Positions 43,689-51,721 of a stretch of 64,000 bases of DNA are shown here, in pieces. The translations under genes were made by a program, and so were the position numbers. The stretch spans positions 62,001 to 126,000 of the forward strand of contig SCNT01000005.1 in assembly GCA_005503165.1 (NCBI GenBank), in the 5' to 3' direction. Source of the stretch: Sphingomonadaceae bacterium 3R27E2-A. Its GTDB lineage: Bacteria; Pseudomonadota; Alphaproteobacteria; Sphingomonadales; Sphingomonadaceae. The notes beneath the pieces were generated by a model that ran no database searches, had not been told where the DNA came from, and saw only the letters and a list, made by a program, of their open reading frames with translations. Each line of letters begins with the position of its first letter. Position 1 is the first letter of the stretch.

Positions 43689-44049
43689 CGCCGTGAGGCT
43701 ATAGCCGCCGCTTCGTGGCCGCGAAAGCAATCATGGCTTCCCGGAAGGACGCCGGACTGGGCTTCCTGTCCGCGCGCGCATCTCGTCCTTTCGTGTCTCA
43801 CCACCCCGTCGCCGGCTCCTTGGGCGCATGACCTGGGACGGCCGCGCGCCCCGCGAAACCATCGCGCGGAACTGATTTCCCCGCGCCGCTTTGGCGGCGC
43901 TCCTCGCGGCCGCTTCGCTCCAAATCAGCCCCGCGCTTCCGGTCCTCCGCTTCGCTTCGGCCTGCGGTTCGCAGCGCGCTCAAGGGCCGTCCCTTCGGTC
44001 CGCCCATCGCCCGGCATCGGGTCGGGCGACTGTGTGAAGGAGACGAGAA
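43689..44049. other. gap before DUF736 gene, no gene seen
   Basis: This stretch is very GC-rich with many short hairpins and CGCTTCGC-type runs. No reading frame with a plausible product was found. It probably holds the promoters of the divergent zinc-ribbon gene and of the DUF736 gene, whose AAGGAG ribosome site lies at its right end. Confidence 0.45.
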
Positions 44050-44370
44050 ATGCCCGCAATCGGTCATGTCCAGCGCCAGAACGACGGTTCGTTCCGGGGC
44101 GCCTTGAAGACGCTTTCGGTCAATGCCGAGATCGCCATCATCCCCAATCGCGGTAAGACCGGGGACCAGCCCGACTACCGCGTGCTGTCGAACGGCGTCG
44201 AACTGGGCGGCGGCTGGATCCGCACCGGCGAGGTGAGCCAGCGCGAATATGTCCGCCTCGCCATGTCAGCCCCCGAACTTGGCGGCCGCACCCTCTACGC
44301 CAATCTCGGCCGCGCCGCCGGGCAGGACGACGACGACGCGTTCGCTGTCATCTGGAACCCCGGCGACTGA
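44050..44370 (+). CDS. DUF736 protein
   Basis: The 106-residue protein has the family pattern M-P-x-I-G-x-V-x-R-x-x-D-G-S-F-x-G and the central N-K-G-like turn, G-W-x-R-x-G-E, ending in A-V-I-W-N-P. DUF736 proteins are a marker of alphaproteobacterial ICEs and conjugative plasmids and usually lie near the relaxase gene, as here. Their function is unknown; some annotators call them transfer-region OB-like proteins. Confidence 0.85.
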   Translation: MPAIGHVQRQNDGSFRGALKTLSVNAEIAIIPNRGKTGDQPDYRVLSNGVELGGGWIRTGEVSQREYVRLAMSAPELGGRTLYANLGRAAGQDDDDAFAVIWNPGD

Positions 44371-44702
44371 GCCGGATCGCTCCCGCGCCGGTCACCCGGC
44401 GCGGGGCTTTCCTCATGCCTTGAGGGCTCGGCGTGGGCCTTTTCCTGCACCGGAACGCGCTTGCGGGCCTGCAGAGAGGAAGAAATCCGCTCAGCAAGCA
44501 CCGAGTATCCGGCGGCGAACGGACCGCCTCAACCATCGACGGTTCCCCCAATTTTCACGCCACCTGCGTTCCGCTTCGCTCCACTCCGGCGACGAGAAAA
44601 TCGGCTCCCCCGTCGCCCGCTTCGCGGCCGCTGCGCGGTGGTTGACCCGACCCGCTCCCCGCCGGGCGATGGCTCATCTTTCGCTTGTATCAGGAGGATG
44701 AG
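44371..44702. other. gap after DUF736 gene
   Basis: Apart from the terminator at 44382-44412 I see nothing supported here. Frames on both strands read through low-complexity Arg/Pro/Ser sequence. The right end holds the AGGAGG ribosome site (44691-44696) of the small gene at 44703. Confidence 0.45.
44382..44412 (+). terminator. hairpin terminator after DUF736 gene
   Basis: Ten-base perfect arms CCCGCGCCGG (44382-44391) and CCGGCGCGGG (44396-44405) with a TCAC loop are followed by a weak T-rich run (CTTTCC). The position just after a stop codon supports a terminator, although the T tract is poor. Confidence 0.6.
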
Positions 44703-44864
44703 ATGTCGGTTGAACAACAGATCGAGGAGCTTCGCGCGGAGCTTTCATGGTGCGATGACGCGGCAGAACGGCGGCAGATCGAAGCCGAATTAAGGGCCGC
44801 TGAGAAGAGGCTGAAGCGGTGCAATCGGGCGCTGCGTCAGGCCGAACAGGCAGGCTGGCAATAA
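44703..44864 (+). CDS. small coiled-coil protein
   Basis: A 53-residue gene starts at ATG 44703 with AGGAGG six bases upstream. The product is highly charged, Glu/Arg/Ala-rich and almost certainly all helix; Leu, Ile and Ala recur with heptad-like spacing (I-E-E-L-R-A-E-L.. I-E-A-E-L-R-A-A-E-K-R-L). It lies between the DUF736 gene and the candidate oriT/relaxase. It could be an accessory relaxosome protein, but this is position only. Confidence 0.6.
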   Translation: MSVEQQIEELRAELSWCDDAAERRQIEAELRAAEKRLKRCNRALRQAEQAGWQ

Positions 44865-45210
44865 GGCGATGCGCTGTTGAAGGGGCAGGTTCGCGGGAGT
44901 GGTGCCGCATGGCGCCGCTCCCCTTTTCTAATCGGGAAGGCGGGAAGGCAAAGCGGGCGTCTGGGGCGGCAGGTGGCAGTCGGGCTTGACGGCAAGATAG
45001 AGGCAAAATCTCGCGATTTTGTAAGTGTTTGTCTGCACATCGTTTTTTGAAGGCTTTTGCGAGACTCGCCCTTTGAGTGCGAGACAGGGTTGCCAGGAAT
45101 GGCGGTTTTCTGGGCTTTTCCGATCCCAATCGCGAGACTCCTTGCGCTCTGGCGAGGACGCGCCATTCTTATCGGCGGGGAGCGTCATTCCGGTATGGAA
45201 GGACGCCGCT
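44865..45210. other. candidate oriT region upstream of relaxase
   Basis: No gene is seen in these 346 bases. They contain a perfect hairpin CAAAATC-TCGC-GATTTTG (45004-45021) in an AT-richer stretch and three direct copies of GCGAGAC (45059-45065, 45079-45085, 45132-45138), with the inverse TCTCGC inside the hairpin loop. Relaxases of this type act on an origin next to their gene with an inverted repeat and nearby accessory sites. I did not find the IncP nic consensus (ATCCTG) here. Confidence 0.5.
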
Positions 45211-47175
45211 ATGCGCGATGATGAGTTCGAACCGCACCTGGGCCGGATGCGCTGCCGGGGCAAGGAGCAGCGCTACCTGAGCCGCGTCGTGAAAGCGGCA
45301 AAGCGCGCAGGGCTAAAAACCGGCAGGCGTGGCCGCTTCGACGGCAGCCGGATCGGACGTGGCGCGAGCGTTGCACGGGTGCTCAGATCGCGCGACCGAT
45401 TGGGCGCGTTCCGGTCGCGCCGCGTGATCGTCAAGATACGGCCTGTTGGACTTGGCGGGAAAGGTATGGGCGGCGCGAAGGCGCACTTGCGTTATATCCA
45501 GCGCGATGGCGTGACCCGCGAGGGCGAGCCCGGCGCGCTCTATTCGGCCGACGAGGATGTCGCCGACGGCAAGGTGTTCCTCGAACGCTGCGACGGCGAC
45601 CGCCGCCAGTTTCGATTCATCGTGTCGGCCGAGGACGCCGACCAATATCCGGACTTGAAGCCCTTTGTGCGCAGGCTGATGACGCAGATGGAGCAGGATC
45701 TCGGCACGAGGCTGGATTGGGTGGCAGTCGACCATTTCAATACCGGCCATCCGCACACGCATATCGTTGTGCGCGGCGTGAATGACCGGGGCGAAAATCT
45801 GCTGATCGCGCGCGAATATATTTCGCACGGGGCCAGGCAACGCGCGATCGAGATCGCCAACCTCGACCTCGGGCCGCGCACCGACCTTGAAATCGAGGAG
45901 CGGCTTCGCAGCGATACTGGCGTGGAGCGGCTGACCGCGATCGACCGACGGCTGATCCGCGACATGGATAGTATGCGCCTGGTCAGCGCGAGCGACAGCG
46001 ACCCGTTTCACCAATCGGTTCGCGTCGGCCGCTTGCAGAAACTTGGGCGCATGGGACTCGCCTCGCATATCGGCAGCGACACCTGGCGGCTCGAGCCCGA
46101 CCTCGCGAACACACTGCGCCGGATCGGGGAGCGTGGCGATATCATCCGTACCATGCAGCGCGAGCTGACCGCGCGGAAGCTCGACTGTGCCGCGGCCGAT
46201 CGCGTCATCTATGATCCGACGGCGCAGGAAGCCGCGCCGATTATCGGCCGCGTTATCATGCGGGGATTGGCGGACGAGCATGAAGACCGCCATTATCTGC
46301 TAATCGACGGCATCGACGGGCGCACGCACTATGCCGAGATCGGCGAGGGCGAGATGGTCGATCCGACCCCCGAAAACGCCATCGTCCGGATCGTGCCGCG
46401 TGAGGGCGGCGTTCGCCCGGTCGATCGCACGATTGTCGAAGTCGCCGCCGCGAACGACGGACGCTACACGATCGACGCGCATTTGCAGCAGGACCCGAGC
46501 GCCAGTGAAGGCTTCGCCGAAACCCATGTCCGCCGGCTGGAGGCGATGCGGAAGATCGCCCGCAATGTCGAACGCGATCCCGATGGAAGCTGGATCGTCA
46601 CGCCCGATCATCTTGACAAGGTGGTTCGGTTCGAGGCGCGCCAACTCCACGACCGGCCCGTCGCCATCGAGGCGCTGTCGACCGTCCCGCTCGACAATCT
46701 GCCAGCGGCCGAGGCCGCGACCTGGCTCGATCGTGAGCTGGTTGCCGCCAGCCCAGCGCCGGTGCGCGATGCCGGGTTCGGCCGCGAGGTTCGTTCAGCG
46801 CAGGCGATGCGACGGCAATGGCTGATCACCGAACAGCTTGCAGACGAACAGGATGGGCAGACGGTCTATCGGCGAGGGATGCTCGCCGCGCTCCAGCGGC
46901 GAGAATTGCTGCGTGTCGCCCGCCAGCTCTCCGACAAGTTAGGCGTTCCGTTCGCCGAGGCCAGAGAGGGGGAGGCTGTTCAAGGCAGGCTCGTGCGCGC
47001 AGTCGAGATGACGAGTGGTCGCCATGCGCTCATCGAACGGTCGCGCGATTTCACGCTGGTGCCGTGGCGCTCTGTTCTCGATCGCCATGTCGGCAAATCG
47101 GTCTCGGGCATCATGCGCGACGGCGGGATCAACTGGACACTCGGGCGGCAGCGCAGCGGGCCGAGCGTCTCCTGA
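45211..47175 (+). CDS. rlxS: VirD2-type relaxase with DUF3363
   Basis: The 654-residue protein has the relaxase three-histidine motif T-G-H-P-H-T-H-I-V-V (His180, 182, 184) and an upstream A-H-L-R-Y-I-Q-R-D-G segment whose Tyr95 is a likely nicking residue. The C-terminal 400 residues match the DUF3363 tail of ICE relaxases. It nicks oriT and leads the strand through TraG and the Trb channel. ATG 45211 follows GGAAGGA; the open frame from 45025 runs through the candidate oriT. Symbol by analogy with ICEMlSym. Confidence 0.9.
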   Translation: MRDDEFEPHLGRMRCRGKEQRYLSRVVKAAKRAGLKTGRRGRFDGSRIGRGASVARVLRSRDRLGAFRSRRVIVKIRPVGLGGKGMGGAKAHLRYIQRDGVTREGEPGALYSADEDVADGKVFLERCDGDRRQFRFIVSAEDADQYPDLKPFVRRLMTQMEQDLGTRLDWVAVDHFNTGHPHTHIVVRGVNDRGENLLIAREYISHGARQRAIEIANLDLGPRTDLEIEERLRSDTGVERLTAIDRRLIRDMDSMRLVSASDSDPFHQSVRVGRLQKLGRMGLASHIGSDTWRLEPDLANTLRRIGERGDIIRTMQRELTARKLDCAAADRVIYDPTAQEAAPIIGRVIMRGLADEHEDRHYLLIDGIDGRTHYAEIGEGEMVDPTPENAIVRIVPREGGVRPVDRTIVEVAAANDGRYTIDAHLQQDPSASEGFAETHVRRLEAMRKIARNVERDPDGSWIVTPDHLDKVVRFEARQLHDRPVAIEALSTVPLDNLPAAEAATWLDRELVAASPAPVRDAGFGREVRSAQAMRRQWLITEQLADEQDGQTVYRRGMLAALQRRELLRVARQLSDKLGVPFAEAREGEAVQGRLVRAVEMTSGRHALIERSRDFTLVPWRSVLDRHVGKSVSGIMRDGGINWTLGRQRSGPSVS

Positions 47176-47197
47176 TCCGGAGGATTCGGGCTTCCTA

Positions 47198-47233
47198 TTT
47201 TCATGAAATTATGTTTTCATGGATTCATGAAAA
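47198..47233. promoter_or_regulatory. paired CATG palindromes before small DNA-binding-like gene
   Basis: A perfect palindrome TTTCATGAAA (47199-47208) is followed five bases later by the dyad TTTTCATG-GATT-CATGAAAA (47214-47233). The second covers the start codon at 47227. The arrangement looks like a double operator with autoregulation by the encoded small protein. Confidence 0.55.
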
Positions 47234-47427
47234 ATATCGCAGCGCAAACCGATGTCGGCGACGAGCATCTTCAGGTGCAGATTCCTGCCGTTACGAAACG
47301 CGATCTCGGTCAACGGTCGCTCGATTCCCGCGAGCCGATCCGGATGATCGTACTGCGGGCACTTGAAGCCTATGGCGTGAGCGTCCCCGCAGACGCGATA
47401 TCGGATCGCCGGAAGGGCAGGCGATGA
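47227..47427 (+). CDS. small basic protein, probable ribbon-helix-helix-like regulator
   Basis: The 66-residue protein has a short beta-type stretch L-Q-V-Q-I-P followed by two helices (K-R-D-L-G-Q-R-S, then R-M-I-V-L-R-A-L-E-A-Y-G) and a basic tail R-R-K-G-R-R. This resembles RHH or similar small DNA-binding proteins of transfer regions. It overlaps the MazG-like gene start by four bases (ATGA), so it heads that operon. ATG 47203 is an alternative start. Its start region is embedded in palindromes, which suggests autoregulation. Confidence 0.6.
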   Translation: MKNIAAQTDVGDEHLQVQIPAVTKRDLGQRSLDSREPIRMIVLRALEAYGVSVPADAISDRRKGRR

Positions 47428-48602
47428 GCGAGGATTTCGAAGCTCTCACTGTTGCGGATTATGCGAAGCAGGCCGCGCGGACTGATCAACGCAGCGGTGG
47501 CCGCGCACTGGGCTTCTCGATGCTTGGCCTTTTCGGCGAAGTCGGCAGCTTGCTCAGTGAGGCCAAGAAAAAGCAGCGCGACGATGCCTCCTACCTGGGT
47601 TACGCTCACGCCGTCGCGGAAGAGCTTGGTGACGTCCTTTGGTATCTGGCGGCGATCGCACGGCGCAGCCGCATGGCGCTCAGCGACATCGCTGCCGCCG
47701 CGGCGACAAACGGCGGACAATGGCAGACGGGCGGCAACGAAACGCTCAGTTTCCATGCGCTGCAGCCGCAGCACATTCCGCTTGCCAAGGCACCGATGCC
47801 GCAGTTCGAGCATAGCCTGCTCGCGCTGGCAGGCGACGTTGGGCTGCTCATCAACGATTTCCAGGCGGGCGGTCTTGCGAAGGACCGCGAAGCACTCGCG
47901 GGCCGGCTGGTCGCGGTCATGCGCCGGTTGATCCAGGCGGCAAACGAATCCGGTGTTACCATCGAGGCTGCCGCCGTGAAGAATCTTCACAAGATCTTCG
48001 ATCGCTGGCCGCGCGAGCGCATCTATCCGGCGCCGACCGATGCGGCGCTCGACCCAGAAGAGCAATTGCCGCGGCGGATGGCGATCGACGTCTATGAACG
48101 CACCGTTCGCGGGCAGACATTCGTGTATCAACGCTCAAGCGGTGTGTATGTCGGCGACCGGCTCACCGACAACGCGCTCGAACCCGACGACTATCGCTTC
48201 CACGATGTCTTTCACTACGCTTATGTCGCGGTGCTTGGCTGGTCGCCAGTGCTGCGTGCGCTGCTCCGTCTCAAGCGCAAGAGCGATCCGAAACTCGACG
48301 ACGCCGAAGACGGTGCTCGGGCGATTCTCATCGAAGAGGGCATAACTTCCTGGATTTTCGGACAAGCGCAGCAACTCCGGTACTTTGAAAACGTGAAGCG
48401 CGGTGGCCTTCCGCTGGACATGCTGAAGCATGTCCGCCAGTTCGTCGCCGGCTACGAATCAGAACGCTGTCCGCTGTGGCTTTGGGAGGAAGCGATCCTC
48501 CAGGGCTATACGGCTTTCCGCTTCCTTCAGGAGCATCGGCGCGGCCGCGTCCTGATCGACTTCGCCAATCGCCGCCTGCGTATCAAGGAATTGCCGTCAT
48601 GA
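47424..48602 (+). CDS. MazG-like nucleotide pyrophosphohydrolase
   Basis: The 392-residue protein has an N-terminal MazG-type all-alpha NTP-PPase domain (about 25-85): G-E-V-G-S-L-L-S-E (38-46) and E-E-L-G-D-V-L-W-Y (66-74) give the metal-binding ExxE/ExxD layout, though one usual Glu is Ser. The C-terminal half (about 210-385) contains F-H-D-V-F-H-Y-A and E-D-G-A-R-A-x-x-x-E-E-G-I, a separate conserved domain found with MazG modules, probably also metal dependent. It should hydrolyse non-canonical or excess (d)NTPs. It is coupled to the UDG-like gene by an ATGA overlap. Confidence 0.78.
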   Translation: MSEDFEALTVADYAKQAARTDQRSGGRALGFSMLGLFGEVGSLLSEAKKKQRDDASYLGYAHAVAEELGDVLWYLAAIARRSRMALSDIAAAAATNGGQWQTGGNETLSFHALQPQHIPLAKAPMPQFEHSLLALAGDVGLLINDFQAGGLAKDREALAGRLVAVMRRLIQAANESGVTIEAAAVKNLHKIFDRWPRERIYPAPTDAALDPEEQLPRRMAIDVYERTVRGQTFVYQRSSGVYVGDRLTDNALEPDDYRFHDVFHYAYVAVLGWSPVLRALLRLKRKSDPKLDDAEDGARAILIEEGITSWIFGQAQQLRYFENVKRGGLPLDMLKHVRQFVAGYESERCPLWLWEEAILQGYTAFRFLQEHRRGRVLIDFANRRLRIKELPS

Positions 48603-49303
48603 CCCCGAAATCCTTTGTGTCCACCCTGGCGGCGACCGAACTTCCCTCAGTGTTCAATCCCTGGCGCGATCGCTGCACGGTCCATGACCGCAGCGACGCC
48701 GCCGCCCGGCGCCGCGACAATCTCGAAATGCTGCTCACCGCGGCGCTTGATCATCGCGTCGAAACGATCTGGATCGCGCGTGATCTCGGCTATCGCGGGG
48801 GGCGGCGTACGGGCGTACCGCTGACCGACGAAATTCACCTCGGACATGCCGGTACGCTGATGGGCGGCATCGCATTCGAACGTGCGACGCAGGGACCCGC
48901 CGTGGCGGAGCGCACCGCGGCGATCGTCTGGCGTGTGCTAGAGCGGATCGGTCAGCCTGTCATGCTCTGGAACGTTTTCCCGTTCCATCCCCATGAAGCG
49001 GATGATCCGATGTCGAACCGATGCCACACGCGAAGCGAGCGCGAGGCGACCTGGCCGATATTGCAAGCCCTCGTGTCAATGATCCGGCCCCGCCAGATCG
49101 TCGCGATCGGGCGCGATGCTCACCTGGCGCTGGACGGTCTCGACATTCCGACCACCGCGGTCCGCCATCCGAGCTACGGCGGGCAGCGCGAGTTCATCGA
49201 GGGCATGTTCAGCCTGTACGGTGTCGCGGATGACAACGATGAGCCGCTAGAACTGCCGTTGGGCGCGCCTCACGCCGCAGCAAGGAGATGTGCGCTCGCC
49301 TGA
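48599..49303 (+). CDS. uracil-DNA glycosylase superfamily protein
   Basis: The 234-residue protein has a motif 1-like stretch A-R-D-L-G-Y-R-G-G-R-R-T-G-V-P-L-T-D-E (60-78), a central W-N-V-F-P-F-H-P (124-131) and R-H-P-S-Y-G-G (189-195), where H-P-S matches the UDG motif 2 loop. The canonical catalytic Asp/Asn of family 1 is not obvious. It could excise a modified base or bind one. It is coupled to the MazG-like gene upstream and runs convergently into the TS-like gene (34-base overlap). Confidence 0.75.
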   Translation: MTPKSFVSTLAATELPSVFNPWRDRCTVHDRSDAAARRRDNLEMLLTAALDHRVETIWIARDLGYRGGRRTGVPLTDEIHLGHAGTLMGGIAFERATQGPAVAERTAAIVWRVLERIGQPVMLWNVFPFHPHEADDPMSNRCHTRSEREATWPILQALVSMIRPRQIVAIGRDAHLALDGLDIPTTAVRHPSYGGQREFIEGMFSLYGVADDNDEPLELPLGAPHAAARRCALA

Positions 49304-50049
49304 TCGCAGCGCTCAAAGAGTTGCTTAAGATCGCCGCGGTTCCAGTTGGCGGTGTCGACCGTGGCGTTGGTCGAGACGATCGTGAGCGGACCCAGCGCGA
49401 CCCCGCCTTCCTTGGCGATGAATTCGAGCAGACGGCCGAGGCCGATCAGATTGCCGAGCAGTTTTTCGATATAGTAGTGATTGCGGTAGAGCGCGGTCAT
49501 GCCGAGGCGACGATCGTCGCCCTTGCCGATCAGCTTGAGACTGGCAAAGCTCAGGCACTGACCGCCGTAGGGCGAGTCATTCACGTCGCGGGCGGGGTCG
49601 AAGATCAGCAGTTCGAATTTGTTGAGCGCTCGGACGTTCGGGTTGCGCAGGCGCTCGACGATGCCCCAGATTTGATTGATTGGCTGGCCGTCGGCGCGGG
49701 GCAATTCCATCATCCGTTCGAAATAATAGCCCGACCAAGCGCCCGACCTCCGGACCTTCGGCAGCACGTTGTCGCGAAACCGGTCGAAGAATTGCGGCGC
49801 GCCGTAGCGCCTGTACAGCGCTGCCGGAAAAATCGTGTTGGCGACCGTCTCGATGGGCTTCTTGCCATGGCCCGAAAGGAAGGCATCGACTTCCGCCACG
49901 ACGGGATCGGCGAGTGTTGCGCGCGCAGTCGGCTCGGCCACGGAGATGACGACATTCTGCGCCTGGTGTCCGGTGGCGAGGTCGACGAGCCGGACCGCCT
50001 CGCGCCAGCCAGCAACGCAGTCAGGCTGCGGCGGTATGGGAAGATACAT
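49270..50049 (-). CDS. thymidylate-synthase-like protein
   Basis: The 259-residue protein follows the TS fold: I-N-Q-I-W-G-I-V-E-R-L-R-N-P-N-V-R-A-L-N (125-143) resembles the TS segment before its active site, Y-G-G-Q-C-L-S-F (161-168) places Cys165 as the likely nucleophile, and M-T-A-L-Y-R-N (184-190) with G-N-L-I-G-L (199-204) replaces L-Y-Q-R-S and P-F-N-I-A. The RS phosphate ligands and the H-x-Y near the end of TS are not kept, so the substrate or activity may differ from dUMP methylation. It is the last gene of a five-gene minus operon and overlaps the cysteine protease gene by 29 bases. Confidence 0.65.
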   Translation of the reverse strand: MYLPIPPQPDCVAGWREAVRLVDLATGHQAQNVVISVAEPTARATLADPVVAEVDAFLSGHGKKPIETVANTIFPAALYRRYGAPQFFDRFRDNVLPKVRRSGAWSGYYFERMMELPRADGQPINQIWGIVERLRNPNVRALNKFELLIFDPARDVNDSPYGGQCLSFASLKLIGKGDDRRLGMTALYRNHYYIEKLLGNLIGLGRLLEFIAKEGGVALGPLTIVSTNATVDTANWNRGDLKQLFERCDQASAHLLAAA

Positions 50050-50701
50050 CGACTTCCTCCGTCAAATTTGCCGTGGCGAAAAGGCGCGGCGCTAGAAAGC
50101 GCTCAGTAAGCCAGGCGTGGCCTTCCAAGCCCCAACCTGGTCCCCAGCTGTTGCGGATGAGAATGGCCGGGATGCCGTCCACGGTTCCATGCCCGACCGC
50201 GACGACCGCGTGCCGTTGCGCTGGCTCGGGGAGTTCGTCGTTCGCCGGATCGACGACGCCATCACCGCGCGGCTGGAAGAAAGACCGTGACAGCATCGTC
50301 AGCATGAGCACCGGCGTGTCACGGTCCAGCGCGGCAAGGATGGATGACAGGTCGGTTCCATCCCTCTGTCCGTTGCGGCCATAGAGCGGGCCAACGGTCG
50401 CCGGCGGCGTCCACAGTCGATGATCGGCTGGAACCGCAGCCAGATACGGCCAGCCTTTCTCGTCGGGTTGGCCATCGAGCCGTAGCGCGTCCAGCATTGT
50501 GGATAGCAGTGCGCCGCTCGTCGGCGGTCTGCCCGCCCGTTTCTGCGCGGCATGAAAGGCGAATTCACACGACAGCGGTGCCCAGCCGTCGCGAAGCCCG
50601 GCGTGGGTGTCGCTCGCGGCGAATGCGAGGCATGTCGGCCGCGCGCCTTGATCGCGCGCAGGTCCGAACAGCGGCCGAAGGTCACGGACGATATCGATCA
50701 T
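50021..50701 (-). CDS. papain-like (C1) cysteine protease
   Basis: The 226-residue protein has all four papain elements in order: Gln18 and Cys24 in D-Q-G-A-R-P-T-C-L-A-F-A, His164 in Q-R-H-A-V-V-A-V-G, and Asn184 in I-R-N-S-W-G-P-G-W-G. There is no signal peptide or pro-domain, so it is a cytosolic, already mature form, unlike lysosomal papains. It starts six bases after the stop of a gene encoding a metallopeptidase with a chagasin-like inhibitor domain, which suggests that it is held inactive by its neighbour. Its target is unknown. Confidence 0.88.
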   Translation of the reverse strand: MIDIVRDLRPLFGPARDQGARPTCLAFAASDTHAGLRDGWAPLSCEFAFHAAQKRAGRPPTSGALLSTMLDALRLDGQPDEKGWPYLAAVPADHRLWTPPATVGPLYGRNGQRDGTDLSSILAALDRDTPVLMLTMLSRSFFQPRGDGVVDPANDELPEPAQRHAVVAVGHGTVDGIPAILIRNSWGPGWGLEGHAWLTERFLAPRLFATANLTEEVDVSSHTAAA

Positions 50702-50707
50702 GGGGCG

Positions 50708-51718
50708 TCAGGCGGCCTCGAGCAGGTGCCGCCGTTCGGCGCGCGACAGGCCCGTCTGTTCCGGGCCGGTGAGGTCGAAATCGAGCGTCAGGCTGGTGAG
50801 GGCCGGCGCAGGCTGCCACGGCCGCCGCTCGTCGAGCGACATGCGGCCGCGCCGCGGCGCATCGGGCGCCGCGGTGACACGGCGGACAACGGGACCACCG
50901 ATGCCATCGCCGTCGATTGCCTCACGCTCGTCGCGAACGACGGCGAAGCCGCTGGCGATCAGTTGGTCGAGATCCCAGAGATACCCACCGCCGCTATGTT
51001 CTTCGAGCCGCAGCACGAAAAGATCATTGCGACTGCCATCGATCCGCGAGCCGGCATCGCGCTCGGTCAGCAGCCAGACGTCGCCGCGATAGTTGTCGGG
51101 CCGATAGTCCTTGAGGAGATCGACCTTCAGGCTGCGCGGCTGCGTCCGGAGCAGGTCGGTCATCACCGATGGCGAAATCAGATTGTAGCGAACCAGGGTG
51201 CGGCACGTCGCCTCATAGCTGGCGCCGATCCGCAGCGAGAGCTGATAGACGACATTGGGGCGCCGGAAATGATCGATCTGCCATCCTTGTCGCGCGCTGT
51301 GCGCGAGCATCAGCCATTTCGGCATCATGAAGGCGATCGCAAAGGCGTCGGCTTCGGTTTCCTCGAAGTTGTTTCCCGGTTCGGGCGACATCGGCATCCG
51401 GCGCAGGATGCTCTCATCGTCGAGGCTCGGCTCGTGTCGCATCGAAAAATGCCCGAGTTCGTGCGCGGCCGTGAAGCGCTGGATGCTCATCGGTCGTTCC
51501 GTCGTGACGAGAACGCCAGGAGCAGGTGCGCTGAGATAGGCGCCGAGCAGGCCTTTCAGGGGACGAAGCAGCAAGGGTAGACCCACGGCATGGATCGCGC
51601 CGAAGACATCGACGCTGCCGCCTTGGGTCTCGATCAGTGCGCGCGTATCGAGTTCGCGATGCAGGCGGCCCGCTGCCATCGTACCAGCGCGAACCGCGCT
51701 CGCATAATCCGACGCCAT
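50708..51718 (-). CDS. ImmA/IrrE metallopeptidase fused to chagasin-like inhibitor domain
   Basis: The 336-residue protein has an N-terminal ImmA/IrrE zincin (about 1-150) with H-E-L-G-H at 86-90 and E-A-D-A-F-A (122-127) as third ligand. The C-terminal domain (about 208-316) shows the three contact loops of I42 (chagasin) inhibitors in order: G-G-G-Y-L-W (243-248, like T-T-G-Y-x-W), G-I-G-G (272-275) and R-R-P-W (298-301). I42 proteins block papain-family proteases, and a papain-like gene lies six bases downstream. The upstream XRE gene fits the usual ImmR-ImmA pair. The fusion is, to my knowledge, unusual. Confidence 0.8.
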   Translation of the reverse strand: MASDYASAVRAGTMAAGRLHRELDTRALIETQGGSVDVFGAIHAVGLPLLLRPLKGLLGAYLSAPAPGVLVTTERPMSIQRFTAAHELGHFSMRHEPSLDDESILRRMPMSPEPGNNFEETEADAFAIAFMMPKWLMLAHSARQGWQIDHFRRPNVVYQLSLRIGASYEATCRTLVRYNLISPSVMTDLLRTQPRSLKVDLLKDYRPDNYRGDVWLLTERDAGSRIDGSRNDLFVLRLEEHSGGGYLWDLDQLIASGFAVVRDEREAIDGDGIGGPVVRRVTAAPDAPRRGRMSLDERRPWQPAPALTSLTLDFDLTGPEQTGLSRAERRHLLEAA

Positions 51719-51721
51719 CGA

